This document shows, piece after piece, positions 51,419-59,648 of a stretch of DNA of 64,000 nt (the first letter of the stretch is position 1; the number at the start of each line of letters is the position of its first letter). Made by a program: the position numbers and the translations under genes. The notes under the pieces are model-generated. The model was not told the origin of the DNA and made no database searches. It saw only the letters and a program-made list of their open reading frames with translations. Origin of the DNA: JAHJQZ01 sp963667595 (GTDB lineage Bacteria > Pseudomonadota > Alphaproteobacteria > Rhizobiales > Devosiaceae); NCBI GenBank assembly GCA_963667595.2, contig CAXXWD010000010.1:248001-312000 (forward strand), given 5' to 3'.

Positions 51419-53706
51419 TGGCAAAACGGATCGCCGCTTCGAAGCGGTACCGTGCCACAAAGCCACCGCCACGCAAGCCGGTTCGTCGGCCCGTGGAACC
51501 GGGTGCCTTGCCGAGCCGCGAAGACATTCTCGACGCGCTGGCCGATCTGCCGACCACGAGTTCGAAGCGCGATCTGGCGCGTGTTTTCGGCATTTCCGGC
51601 GACATGCGGGTGCCGTTCAAGGCATTGTTGCGTGAGATGGAAGAAGAAGGCTTGATCGCACGCGATAGAAAAAGTTTGCGCCGTGCCGCCGAATTGCCGT
51701 CTGTGACCGTGCTCGATATCCCCGCCGATGCCGATCCGGAGCACATGATTGCTCATCCAGCCAGCTGGAACGAGGCGGATGGCGAACGTCCGGCCGTAGA
51801 GATCGAAACGCCGCGTGGCGCGCGCGTCGTGCCCGGACCGGGCAATCGCATTCTCGCCCGCATCAATCGTGGCGACACTCCCGTGCCGACCTATACGGCG
51901 CGGGCGATGAAGATCCTTGACAAGCCACGCCGCGCCGAAATCGGTATCGTCCGGCTTGATGATCATGGGGGCCGGCTGGTGCCGGTCGATCGCAAGCAAA
52001 AGGAAATGCGCATCGATACCGGTGATCTCGGCGGCGCCAGGGATGGCGATCTGGTCGAGGTCGAGGTTCGCTCTGCCGGCCGCCTGATGCTGCCCAAGGC
52101 TCGGGTCACGGCCGTCGTCGGCAATCCGATGAGCGAAGGCGCCGTCTCACTCATCGCGCTACACACTCTCGAAATCCCCTACAAGTTTCCCGAGACCGTG
52201 CTGCGCGAAGCCGATGAAGCAAAAGCGACCGTTCTCAAGGGGCACGAGGACTGGCGACACATTCCGTTCGTCACCATCGATCCGGAGACCGCCAAGGACC
52301 ACGACGACGCCGTTTTTGCCGAACCTGATCCCGATGCAGGCAATCCCGGCGGGCATATCGTTTACGTCGCCATCGCCGATGTCGCCGCCTATGTGCGTCC
52401 GGAAACGTCGCTCGACCGCGAAGCTTTCCTGAGAGGCAATTCAGTCTATTTCCCCGACCGGGTAGTGCCGATGCTGCCCGAGCGCATTTCCAACGATCTG
52501 TGTTCGTTGCGCGAGGGCGAAAACCGCCCGGCGCTGGCCGTGCGCATGGTTTTCGACAAGATTGGCCACAAGCGGTCCCATTCCTTCCATCGCGTCATAA
52601 TGCGCTCGGCCGGCAAGCTTGCCTATTCCCAGGCGCAGGCGGCTGTAGACGGAAAGCCCGACGATCAGACCGGGCCTCTGCTCGACACGGTCCTGAAACC
52701 GCTTTGGGCCGCCTATCAGGTGTTGGCCGAGGCACGCGACCGGCGTGGCCCCCTAGCGCTCGACCTGCCCGAACGCCGGATCGAACTGAACCCGGACGGC
52801 ACTGTCGCCGGCATCCGCGTTCCCGAACGGCTGGAAGCGCATCGCCTCATCGAGGAAATGATGATCATGGCCAATGTCGCGGCGGCGGAAACGCTCGAAC
52901 GCGCCAGAACGCCCCTGATCTTTCGCGTTCACGATTCGCCGGGACGGGAAAAACTCGCCGCCCTCAAGGATTTCCTCAACGCGCTCAATCTGCCTTTTTC
53001 GGGGGCGGAAAGCGTCCGGCCACAGCATTTCAACCAAGTGCTGAAAAAGGCGGAAGCCGCCAATTCCCTGGCCCAGGTCAGCGAAATGGTGCTGAGGAGC
53101 CAGGCCCAGGCCGAATACGCCCCGGAGAATTTCGGCCATTTCGGCCTCAATCTCGACCGTTACGCCCATTTCACCTCGCCGATCCGGCGTTATGCCGATC
53201 TCATCGTGCACCGGGCGCTGATTCGGGCGCTCGATTTCGGCGACGACGGACTGACCGACGCGGAAATCGCCAGGCTTTCGGGCATCGCCCAACACATCTC
53301 CTCGACCGAGCGGCGCGCCATGGCGGCCGAGCGGGAAACCTCCGACCGACTTCTGGCGCGCTACATGGCCGACCATATCGGCGCGCGCTTCACCGGCCGG
53401 GTATCCGGCGTCACCCGGTCGGGCCTGTTCGTCCGGCTCGACGAAACCGGCGCCGATGGCTATGTACCGGCCGCCAGTCTTGGACTTGAGTTTTTTCGTC
53501 ATATAGAGGAAAAACAGGCTCTGATAGGCGAGCGAACGGGCGAGACCTTCGCACTCGGACAGCCTGTCGAGGTCAGACTTCTGGAAGCGGCCCCGATGGC
53601 GGGCGCCCTGAGATTCGAAATCCTGTCCGAGGGTCCGCGATCGCGCCCTGTCTCAAGGCGAAACGGCAAACGGCGTCCGCCCCCTTTGCGACGCAGGAGA
53701 AAATGA
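51418..53706 (+). CDS. rnr: Ribonuclease R
   Basis: The 762-residue 3'-5' exoribonuclease degrades structured RNA. An N-terminal helix-turn-helix region (about 35-80) precedes cold-shock-like domains (about 90-240), then the RNB catalytic domain with DPETAKDHDDAVF (metal-binding Asp residues) and HFTSPIRRYADLIVHR, and a C-terminal S1 domain (about 650-730, ARFTGRVSGVTRSGLFVRL). The tail is basic (RNGKRRPPPLRRRRK), as in other RNase R proteins. It shares TGATG with topA and is followed by a DUF983 gene at one base. Confidence 0.95.
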   Translation: MAKRIAASKRYRATKPPPRKPVRRPVEPGALPSREDILDALADLPTTSSKRDLARVFGISGDMRVPFKALLREMEEEGLIARDRKSLRRAAELPSVTVLDIPADADPEHMIAHPASWNEADGERPAVEIETPRGARVVPGPGNRILARINRGDTPVPTYTARAMKILDKPRRAEIGIVRLDDHGGRLVPVDRKQKEMRIDTGDLGGARDGDLVEVEVRSAGRLMLPKARVTAVVGNPMSEGAVSLIALHTLEIPYKFPETVLREADEAKATVLKGHEDWRHIPFVTIDPETAKDHDDAVFAEPDPDAGNPGGHIVYVAIADVAAYVRPETSLDREAFLRGNSVYFPDRVVPMLPERISNDLCSLREGENRPALAVRMVFDKIGHKRSHSFHRVIMRSAGKLAYSQAQAAVDGKPDDQTGPLLDTVLKPLWAAYQVLAEARDRRGPLALDLPERRIELNPDGTVAGIRVPERLEAHRLIEEMMIMANVAAAETLERARTPLIFRVHDSPGREKLAALKDFLNALNLPFSGAESVRPQHFNQVLKKAEAANSLAQVSEMVLRSQAQAEYAPENFGHFGLNLDRYAHFTSPIRRYADLIVHRALIRALDFGDDGLTDAEIARLSGIAQHISSTERRAMAAERETSDRLLARYMADHIGARFTGRVSGVTRSGLFVRLDETGADGYVPAASLGLEFFRHIEEKQALIGERTGETFALGQPVEVRLLEAAPMAGALRFEILSEGPRSRPVSRRNGKRRPPPLRRRRK

Positions 53707-53707
53707 G

Positions 53708-54121
53708 ATGCCGGTGAGCGTGACCACCAAGATCCTGCCCGATCGACCGCTCATGCCAGCCATGACGCACGGGCTGGCCTGCGCCTGCCCCTCCTGCGGT
53801 AAGGGAAAGCTTTTTCGCGCCTATCTCAAAACGGTCGAGACCTGCGCGCAGTGCGGCACAGACCTTCATCACCACCGCGCCGACGACCTGCCGCCCTATC
53901 TGGCGATTCTCATCGTCGGGCACGTGCTCGTCGGACTGATGATCCATCTCGACATGAGTTGGCATATCTCGCCGATGACCTATCTCATCGTCATGGTGCC
54001 ACTGGCCATCGTGCTGCCCCTTATGATTCTGCCCTCGCTCAAGGGACTGGTCGTTGGCATCCAGTGGTCGAAACGCATGCATGGTTTCGGCAGTCCAGAG
54101 CCGGCATCGCCGGAGGCATAG
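53708..54121 (+). CDS. DUF983 membrane protein with zinc ribbon
   Basis: The 137-residue protein has a C4 zinc ribbon (CPSCGKGKLF near residue 28 and CAQCG near 47) followed by two membrane segments (about 66-83 and 89-110) and a short tail. This is the DUF983 family, found widely in alphaproteobacteria and often near rnr. Its function is not known. It starts one base after the rnr stop. Confidence 0.88.
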   Translation: MPVSVTTKILPDRPLMPAMTHGLACACPSCGKGKLFRAYLKTVETCAQCGTDLHHHRADDLPPYLAILIVGHVLVGLMIHLDMSWHISPMTYLIVMVPLAIVLPLMILPSLKGLVVGIQWSKRMHGFGSPEPASPEA

Positions 54122-54163
54122 CGGCACCGAAAGAAAACAGCATCGGCAGCCCGACCGGATCGC

Positions 54164-54191
54164 TTGACATTTGTGTGCAAATCCGTAGGTT
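54164..54191 (+). promoter_or_regulatory. Candidate promoter for rpmG
   Basis: TTGACA (54164-54169) with a 16-nt spacer to TAGGTT (54186-54191, 3 of 6 to consensus). The -35 is perfect. About 60 nt lie between the -10 and the rpmG start. Assigned by eye. Confidence 0.5.
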
Positions 54192-54252
54192 GCCCCAAGA
54201 TTTCCAACCGCACGTCCAAGCGCGTGCGGTTTTAGTTTCGGGATTAGGACCC

Positions 54253-54420
54253 ATGGCCAAGGCAAATACCGTCAAGATTAAGCTCGTGTCGACCGCCGAC
54301 ACCGGTTACTTCTACGTGACCAAGAAGAACGCGCGTACCATGACCGAGAAACTGACGATGAAAAAGTACGACCCCGTCGCACGCAAGCACGTCGACTTCA
54401 AGGAAGCCAAGATCAAGTAG
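54253..54420 (+). CDS. rpmG: Large ribosomal subunit protein bL33
   Basis: The 55-residue protein starts MAKANTVKIKLVSTADTG and ends KHVDFKEAKIK, a standard non-zinc bL33 (no CxxC pairs) of the alphaproteobacterial type. It carries its own likely promoter and a terminator 33 bp past the stop, so it is an independent transcript. The start ATG lies 5 nt after GGAC with a weak Shine-Dalgarno. Confidence 0.96.
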   Translation: MAKANTVKIKLVSTADTGYFYVTKKNARTMTEKLTMKKYDPVARKHVDFKEAKIK

Positions 54421-54452
54421 TCTGGCCACGATATCGCGACATGAATTCGAAG

Positions 54453-54475
54453 AACCCGCCTCTGGCGGGTTTTTT
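54453..54475 (+). terminator. Rho-independent terminator after rpmG
   Basis: Perfect 8-bp stem AACCCGCC (54453-54460) / GGCGGGTT (54464-54471), a TCT loop and a run of Ts. Confidence 0.9.
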
Positions 54476-54494
54476 CATGTCTGCTTGTAAAGGC

Positions 54495-54520
54495 AAAAAA
54501 AGGCCGCCCTTGCGGGCGGC
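54495..54520 (-). terminator. Rho-independent terminator on the minus strand
   Basis: Perfect 7-bp stem GCCGCCC (54503-54509) / GGGCGGC (54514-54520) with loop TTGC, followed on the minus strand by seven Ts after one C. It lies 321 bp past the pleD stop, so it probably ends either the pleD transcript or a small RNA in the gap. Confidence 0.85.
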
Positions 54521-54548
54521 GAATGAGCTTCACGTCAAAAACCAAAGT

Positions 54549-54647
54549 GGCTGGTCCGGCACGGTCCGAAGAGGCCACTCTTGCGTGGCCGGACCAGCCT
54601 CCCTACGGACCCAGGAGTTGCGGCGGACCTGAGAAGAGCCGTAGGGA
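54549..54647 (-). ncRNA. Candidate structured small RNA between pleD and rpmG
   Basis: Two long hairpins lie end to end: a perfect 12-bp stem GGCTGGTCCGGC / GCCGGACCAGCC (54549-54560 / 54588-54599) and a perfect 9-bp stem TCCCTACGG / CCGTAGGGA (54600-54608 / 54639-54647). Minor inner stems exist in both. On the minus strand they are followed after 28 nt by a Rho-independent terminator, giving a plausible RNA of about 150 nt. No conserved ORF is convincing. The rest of the gap (54650-54841) is AT-rich near pleD, and I see nothing in it. An intergenic repeat is the main alternative. Confidence 0.4.
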
Positions 54648-54841
54648 ATGGAATTTGACGGCAAAAGCAATGCCTGCCGGGAAGATAAAACGAGCGAGGA
54701 TAAAGGCAAGTCAAACCGACAAGACAAAACGTTGTCTTTGTGTTCACCATTTAAATTAAGGGTAAACGTGTCAGATTTATTTCAATATGATGGTTTTATC
54801 GGGGCTTTACGGCGATTTAGGCCCGCGAAAATGCAGTTTGC

Positions 54842-56212
54842 TCACGCCGCGTCGGCGACGACGCAATTGCGGCCCTTGCCCTTGGCGCGATAAAGAGCGG
54901 TATCGGCGCGCTTCATCAGGGCGTCGGGATTGATGTCCTCGTCATCGATCGCGGCGATGCCGGCGCTGACGGTCAGCGTCAGTTCGATTTCATCATCGAC
55001 GACAAAGGCCCGATCCGCCACGGCGGAGCGCACGCGTTCTGCAACGGCGCTGGCGATGCTGTCGTCGGTGTCGGGCATCATTACGACGAATTCCTCGCCC
55101 CCATAGCGGCAGGCCAGATCGACACCGCGGATATTGCGCTGCAGCCTTAAGGCAAATTCCTTGAGCACTTCGTCACCGGCGCCATGGCCGTGAGTATCAT
55201 TGACCGATTTGAAGAAATCGAGATCGAGCATCATCAGCGCCATGTGCCGACCCTGCTGCTGCGCTTTGGAGAACAGCAGACTGAGGTGACGATCGAAATA
55301 GCGACGGTTGTAAAGGCCGGTCAGCTCGTCGACGACGGCGAGCTGCATGGTGTTGGACACGCTTTCCCTCAGCTCGACCGCATAGCGCTGGCGCTTGATC
55401 TGGGTCTTGACGCGTGCGGCAAGCTCGTGGCGCTCCACCGGCCTCAGGATGAAATCGTTGACCCCGAGATCGAGGGCGCGAATGATCTTGGGACGATCAG
55501 CTTCCTCGGCGATGAGAATGATCGGAATGAGGCGGGTTTGTTCCAGCGTGCGCAACTGCGAACAGATGCGTAAGGGATCGTGATTGCCGAGCGACGAGGA
55601 CACCATGGCCAGTTCGAACTGGCCGTCACTCGCCGTAAAGACCAGATCGGCCGGATCGGAGAGAATCGTAACCTTGTGCTGCGGCTCGAGATAGGAGGCG
55701 AGTCGTTCCGCGTGATGGGTGTCGGTATCGACAAGAAGAATCTTGCCGCCGTCCGATTTGATCGAATCCATTACGCGCACCGCGTCCTCGATGGCGATCT
55801 GCTGTCCGGTAATGGCACGAGCGCGCAGCTCGTCGGTCAGGACCTTGAGGCGCACCAGGCTCTTGACCCGGGCCAGGAGCTGGGTGTCGTCGACAGGTTT
55901 GTTGAGAAAATCGTCGGCGCCGGCTTCGAGACCGCGCACGCGATCGGCCACCTGATCGAGCGCGGTGACCATGACGACGGGAATGTGGTGGGTACGCGGA
56001 TCGGATTTCAGCCGGTGACAGACTTCGAATCCGTCCATTTCCGGCATCATGACATCCAGAAGGACGATATCGATATGGCCCTCGGCACAGATAGCCAAGG
56101 CCTCGGCGCCCGAATAGGCGGGTGTGACCTGGAAATATTCGGCCGCTAGCCGGGCTTCAAGCAGTTTGACATTCGTCGGGATGTCGTCAACCACCAGCAC
56201 ACGTGCTGTCAT
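54842..56212 (-). CDS. pleD: PleD: two receiver domains and a GGDEF diguanylate cyclase
   Basis: The 456-residue response regulator has receiver domain 1 (residues 1-120, phospho-acceptor Asp53 in IVLLDVMMPEMDGF), a second degenerate receiver (about 150-270) and a GGDEF domain with active site GGEEF at 371-375. An RxxD inhibitory site (RGVD, 362-365) lies five residues before it, so product inhibition by c-di-GMP is expected. In Caulobacter, PleD drives the swarmer-to-stalked transition. It follows divK on the same strand (38-bp gap), the classic divK-pleD pair. Confidence 0.95.
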   Translation of the reverse strand: MTARVLVVDDIPTNVKLLEARLAAEYFQVTPAYSGAEALAICAEGHIDIVLLDVMMPEMDGFEVCHRLKSDPRTHHIPVVMVTALDQVADRVRGLEAGADDFLNKPVDDTQLLARVKSLVRLKVLTDELRARAITGQQIAIEDAVRVMDSIKSDGGKILLVDTDTHHAERLASYLEPQHKVTILSDPADLVFTASDGQFELAMVSSSLGNHDPLRICSQLRTLEQTRLIPIILIAEEADRPKIIRALDLGVNDFILRPVERHELAARVKTQIKRQRYAVELRESVSNTMQLAVVDELTGLYNRRYFDRHLSLLFSKAQQQGRHMALMMLDLDFFKSVNDTHGHGAGDEVLKEFALRLQRNIRGVDLACRYGGEEFVVMMPDTDDSIASAVAERVRSAVADRAFVVDDEIELTLTVSAGIAAIDDEDINPDALMKRADTALYRAKGKGRNCVVADAA

Positions 56213-56250
56213 GGCGCGGCCTCTTTGAAAACTCTACTACACAGAAAACG

Positions 56251-56625
56251 CTACTGCGCCGGGCCAATGTAGCGTTCAATCGTTTCCAAAAAGTGAGATA
56301 CCGAGATCGGTTTGGATATGTACCCCTCGCATCCACCTTGCAGGATGCGTTCCTCGTCGCCCTTCATGGCGAAGGCGGTGACGGCGATGACCGGAATATC
56401 GGCAAGCGCATCGTCTTCCTTGAGCCATTTGGTGACCTCCAGACCGGACACTTCCGGAAGCTGGATATCCATGAGGATGAGGTCGGGATGATGGGCACGT
56501 GCGAGGTCGAGCGCCTCGAACCCGTTGCGGGTCTGGATGGTCCCATAACCCCGCGATTCAAGCAGATCATTGAAGAGCTTCATATTGAGCTCGTTGTCTT
56601 CGACGATCATAACGGTCTTGGGCAT
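56251..56625 (-). CDS. divK: DivK single-domain response regulator
   Basis: The 124-residue receiver domain has the acidic pocket VEDNELN, phospho-acceptor Asp53 in ILMDIQLPEVSGLEV, Thr in AVTAFAM and Lys in YISKPIS. It matches DivK, which relays DivJ/PleC kinase signals to the CtrA pathway. Length is exactly that of DivK. pleD follows on the same strand. It is divergent from the DUF3572 gene. Confidence 0.94.
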   Translation of the reverse strand: MPKTVMIVEDNELNMKLFNDLLESRGYGTIQTRNGFEALDLARAHHPDLILMDIQLPEVSGLEVTKWLKEDDALADIPVIAVTAFAMKGDEERILQGGCEGYISKPISVSHFLETIERYIGPAQ

Positions 56626-56707
56626 GACAATCCGCGAGGTTTGCGACTCAGTCGTGCTTCGCAGGGCACGTAAAGCACGTTAACATCTTGTCCTTACGAA
56701 ACTCCAA

Positions 56708-57001
56708 ATGGTTGTTGAAATGCACGCGTCGAATACGGCTCTTGAAGCGGAACTTGAAGCGGTTGCCGACGCCTGTTTCAGCCATCTGGTGCAAAATCCC
56801 GAGGATTTGCAGCACTTCATGGCCGAAACCGGCTACGGGCCCGATACGATCGGCCAGGCGGTGGGCACGCGCGGGCTCAACCTTGGCATGATCGAATATT
56901 TCGTCAGATCCGAACCGCTGCTTCTCGCGCTCAGCGCCAATGCCGGTTTTGCGCCGGAGCGGGTGGTACGTTTGTGGCAACGCCTCAATCCCGAATCCTG
57001 A
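56708..57001 (+). CDS. DUF3572 family protein
   Basis: The 97-residue all-helical protein contains ALEAELEAVADACFSHLVQNPEDL and a conserved mid-region (GYGPDTIGQAVGTRGLNLGMIEYFVRSEPLLLAL), matching DUF3572, a small alphaproteobacterial family without known function. It directly precedes dinB (7-bp gap), the usual arrangement, so the two are likely co-transcribed. The first ATG (56708) is used; an internal ATG at 56720 is possible. Confidence 0.82.
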   Translation: MVVEMHASNTALEAELEAVADACFSHLVQNPEDLQHFMAETGYGPDTIGQAVGTRGLNLGMIEYFVRSEPLLLALSANAGFAPERVVRLWQRLNPES

Positions 57002-57008
57002 GCACGCC

Positions 57009-58313
57009 ATGGATTTCATTTGCCGCGACTGTTTCGCGTCTGGCTCCGTCGACCCGGTGCCGGCGCGTTGCCCGCACTGCGGATCGCCGCGCATTCTGGC
57101 GCATGCCGAACTCAATGCCCTCACGCTTGCCCATGTCGATTGCGATGCCTTCTATGCATCTGTGGAGAAACGCGACAATCCCGATTTGAGGGACAAGCCG
57201 CTGATCGTCGGCGGCGGCAAGCGCGGCGTCGTCTCCACCTGCTGCTACATCGCCCGGCAATATGGGGTCCACTCGGCCATGCCCACGGCAACGGCACGCC
57301 GGCTTTGTCCCCAGGCGGTCTTCATCTTCCCGAACATGCAAAAATACGTCGCGGTCAGCCGCGACATTCGGACGCGCATGGAAGCGCTGACGCCGCTGGT
57401 CGAGCCCTTGTCCATCGACGAGGCCTTTCTCGACCTGTCGGGGACCGAAAAGCTGCATGGCGCCCCGCCGGCCATGGTCCTTGCCCGTTTTGCCCGCGAA
57501 ATTGAGGACGAGGTCGGCGTGTCGGTTTCGGTGGGCCTTTCCCACAACAAGTTTCTCGCCAAGGTTGCCTCGGATCTCGACAAGCCGCGCGGCTTCGCCG
57601 TGATTGGCAAGGCGGAAACCCTTGGCTTTCTTGCGCCGAAGCCCGTGAGCCTCATTTTCGGGGTTGGCAAGGTGTTCACCGAGACCCTGGCAAAAGACGG
57701 CATTCTGACCATCGGGCAGTTGCAGCAGATGCAACCGGAAGACCTGATGCGACGCTATGGCGAGATGGGTGCGCGCATCGCCCATCTGGCGCGCGGCGAT
57801 GATATCAGGCGCGTCCACAGCGATGAGCCGGTGAAATCGATATCGCATGAAACGACCTTCATGACCGACATCGTCGATTACGAAACGCTGGCCCGCACTC
57901 TCATGGATTTGAGCGAACACGTTTCGGACCGCATGAAAAAAAGCGCCCTGGTCGGCGATACGGTAACGCTCAAGCTCAAGTCTTCCGGCTTTCGTTTGAG
58001 GACCCGCGCCCGTCACCTGACGGTGCCGACCCAGCTTGCCCACACCATTTTCGAGGCATCGAGCACCCTGCTCGCGCGCGAGATCGACGGCACCGCCTAC
58101 CGGCTGATCGGAGTCGGTTTATCCGGCCTCAGCGCCGCCGACGGATCCGATCCGGTCGATCTCGTCGCGCCGGAAGTGGCCCGAAAGGCGGCGGCGGAAC
58201 GCGCCATCGACAAGGTTCGCACCAAATTCGGTCGCGACGCGCTTGTCAGGGGGCGCCTCTATCATGAAAAGTCGTCCCACTCGCAAGAGGATTCCAATAA
58301 GGACACATCATGA
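57009..58313 (+). CDS. dinB: DNA polymerase IV with N-terminal zinc ribbon
   Basis: This Y-family translesion polymerase (434 residues) has catalytic acidic residues in AHVDCDAFYASVE (about 41-53) and LSIDEAFLD, plus GLSHNKFLAKVASDLDKP. The little-finger domain ends about residue 390. Before the polymerase, residues 1-28 have a C4 motif (Cys5, Cys8, Cys21, Cys24), a zinc-ribbon extension found in rhizobial DinB. It overlaps the RidA gene by 4 bp (ATGA). Confidence 0.93.
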   Translation: MDFICRDCFASGSVDPVPARCPHCGSPRILAHAELNALTLAHVDCDAFYASVEKRDNPDLRDKPLIVGGGKRGVVSTCCYIARQYGVHSAMPTATARRLCPQAVFIFPNMQKYVAVSRDIRTRMEALTPLVEPLSIDEAFLDLSGTEKLHGAPPAMVLARFAREIEDEVGVSVSVGLSHNKFLAKVASDLDKPRGFAVIGKAETLGFLAPKPVSLIFGVGKVFTETLAKDGILTIGQLQQMQPEDLMRRYGEMGARIAHLARGDDIRRVHSDEPVKSISHETTFMTDIVDYETLARTLMDLSEHVSDRMKKSALVGDTVTLKLKSSGFRLRTRARHLTVPTQLAHTIFEASSTLLAREIDGTAYRLIGVGLSGLSAADGSDPVDLVAPEVARKAAAERAIDKVRTKFGRDALVRGRLYHEKSSHSQEDSNKDTS

Positions 58314-58768
58314 CTGCCGAAACCAAACTGGCCGACCTTGGCTACACACTTTCCGCCCCGTCCGCTCCCGCCGCAAATTACGTGCCCGTGATCCGCGCGG
58401 GAAACACCCTTTATGTTTCCGGACAGCTTTCCTCGGGGCCCGACGGGCTGATCAAGGGACATCTGGGACGCGATCTCGACGTGCCGGCCGGACAGAAAGC
58501 CGCCGCGTCTTGCGCCGTCAGCATCCTGAGCTACCTCAAGTTTTCGGCTGGCGTCGATCTTGACAAGCTCAGGATCCTGAAACTGACGGTTCTGGTCTCC
58601 TCGATGCCGGACTTCACAGAGCAGCATCTGGTCGCCAACGGCGCCTCCGATCTTTTTGTCGCCGTGCTCGGCGAAAATGGCCGTCATGCGCGCGCCGCGT
58701 TCGGCGTGGCGGCACTTCCGCTCGATGTTGCAGTCGAAGTTGAAGCCGTGGTCGAGATTCTGGCCTGA
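58310..58768 (+). CDS. RidA/YER057c/UK114-family protein
   Basis: The 152-residue protein has the Rid domain: YVPVIRAGNTLYVSGQLS, KLTVLVSSMPDF and ARAAFGVAALPLDVAVEVEA. The conserved Arg in GRHARAAFG is present, so it may deaminate reactive imines or enamines, like RidA. It belongs to the longer subgroup of about 150 residues (N-terminal LADLGYTLSAPSAPAANYVP). Overlap with dinB suggests co-translation. Confidence 0.9.
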   Translation: MTAETKLADLGYTLSAPSAPAANYVPVIRAGNTLYVSGQLSSGPDGLIKGHLGRDLDVPAGQKAAASCAVSILSYLKFSAGVDLDKLRILKLTVLVSSMPDFTEQHLVANGASDLFVAVLGENGRHARAAFGVAALPLDVAVEVEAVVEILA

Positions 58769-58889
58769 ATTGGCATGCGATAAAACTGCAATATCAAAAG
58801 GATAGAGAAAAGAGTCCGAGTCGCTCGGAACGCGGGACCGTTCCCGCGTCTCACCTTATGACCAATCGCATTTCCTTGGAGAACCAGAC

Positions 58890-59648
58890 ATGGAGCGGTT
58901 ACCCGCTTTCGACACCCCGATTGCCCATCGCGGCCTTCACGATCGGCAAAAGGGTATCATCGAAAACAGCCTTTCGGCTTTCGAGGCGGCACGCGATGCC
59001 GGCTATGCCATGGAATGCGATGTTCAGCTCAGCGGCGATGGCAAACTCGTCGTCATTCACGACGACGAGCTGAGCCGTTTGACCGGCCAGAAGGGCTGGG
59101 TCTCGACCCTCAGTGCCGGTCAGTTGACCCGTATCCCGCTTCTTGACAGCGCCACGGGCGAGTGCCCGCCCCGGTTCCGCACACTGCTCGAAACGGTCGG
59201 GGGAAAGCGTCTGCTCGTCGTCGAGGTCAAGCATCAGAAAACCGCCGCCGCCCAACGCGAAATCGCCGCCGCGGTCGCCGCCGCCCTGGCCGATTACGCC
59301 GGGCCGGTGGTGGTCGAAAGCTTCGACCCGGACCTGCTGATCCTGATCCGGAAAGCGGGCTATCGCGGCCATCTCGGCATCATCGCCATGCGCAATGCCG
59401 GACGTGGGGACGGCCAGACCGGATTCGTCTCGGAACTGGTGCTCCGGCACATGTTGCATTACCCGCTGACCCGTTTCTCCTTTTTATCGATCAGGCGGGC
59501 CGATCTCGATCTGCCGGCCGTCCGGTTCTTGCGGGCGCGCGGCCTGCCGGTAACGAGCTGGACGATACGCGGCGGTGATGAAGCGGCGGATGCCTACGCG
59601 CACGCCGACCAGATCGTTTTCGAAGGATTTTCTCCGAAAATTGGCTGA
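58890..59648 (+). CDS. Glycerophosphodiester phosphodiesterase
   Basis: The 252-residue TIM-barrel enzyme opens PIAHRGLHD...ENSLSAFEAA, with MECDVQLSGDGKLVVIHDDEL providing the metal and catalytic residues (His, Glu, Asp, His) of the GDPD family. It lacks a signal peptide, so it is cytoplasmic. The gap before it (58769-58889) has two successive hairpins, TCCGAG/CTCGGA (58815-58829) and CGCGGGA/TCCCGCG (58831-58848), without T-runs. The next gene probably starts at a TTG inside its 3' end. Confidence 0.92.
   Translation: MERLPAFDTPIAHRGLHDRQKGIIENSLSAFEAARDAGYAMECDVQLSGDGKLVVIHDDELSRLTGQKGWVSTLSAGQLTRIPLLDSATGECPPRFRTLLETVGGKRLLVVEVKHQKTAAAQREIAAAVAAALADYAGPVVVESFDPDLLILIRKAGYRGHLGIIAMRNAGRGDGQTGFVSELVLRHMLHYPLTRFSFLSIRRADLDLPAVRFLRARGLPVTSWTIRGGDEAADAYAHADQIVFEGFSPKIG

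Noticed and set aside
54530..54750. Minus-strand ORFs of 65-71 codons over the structured region
   Set aside because: They cross two perfect hairpins and have no ribosome-binding site.
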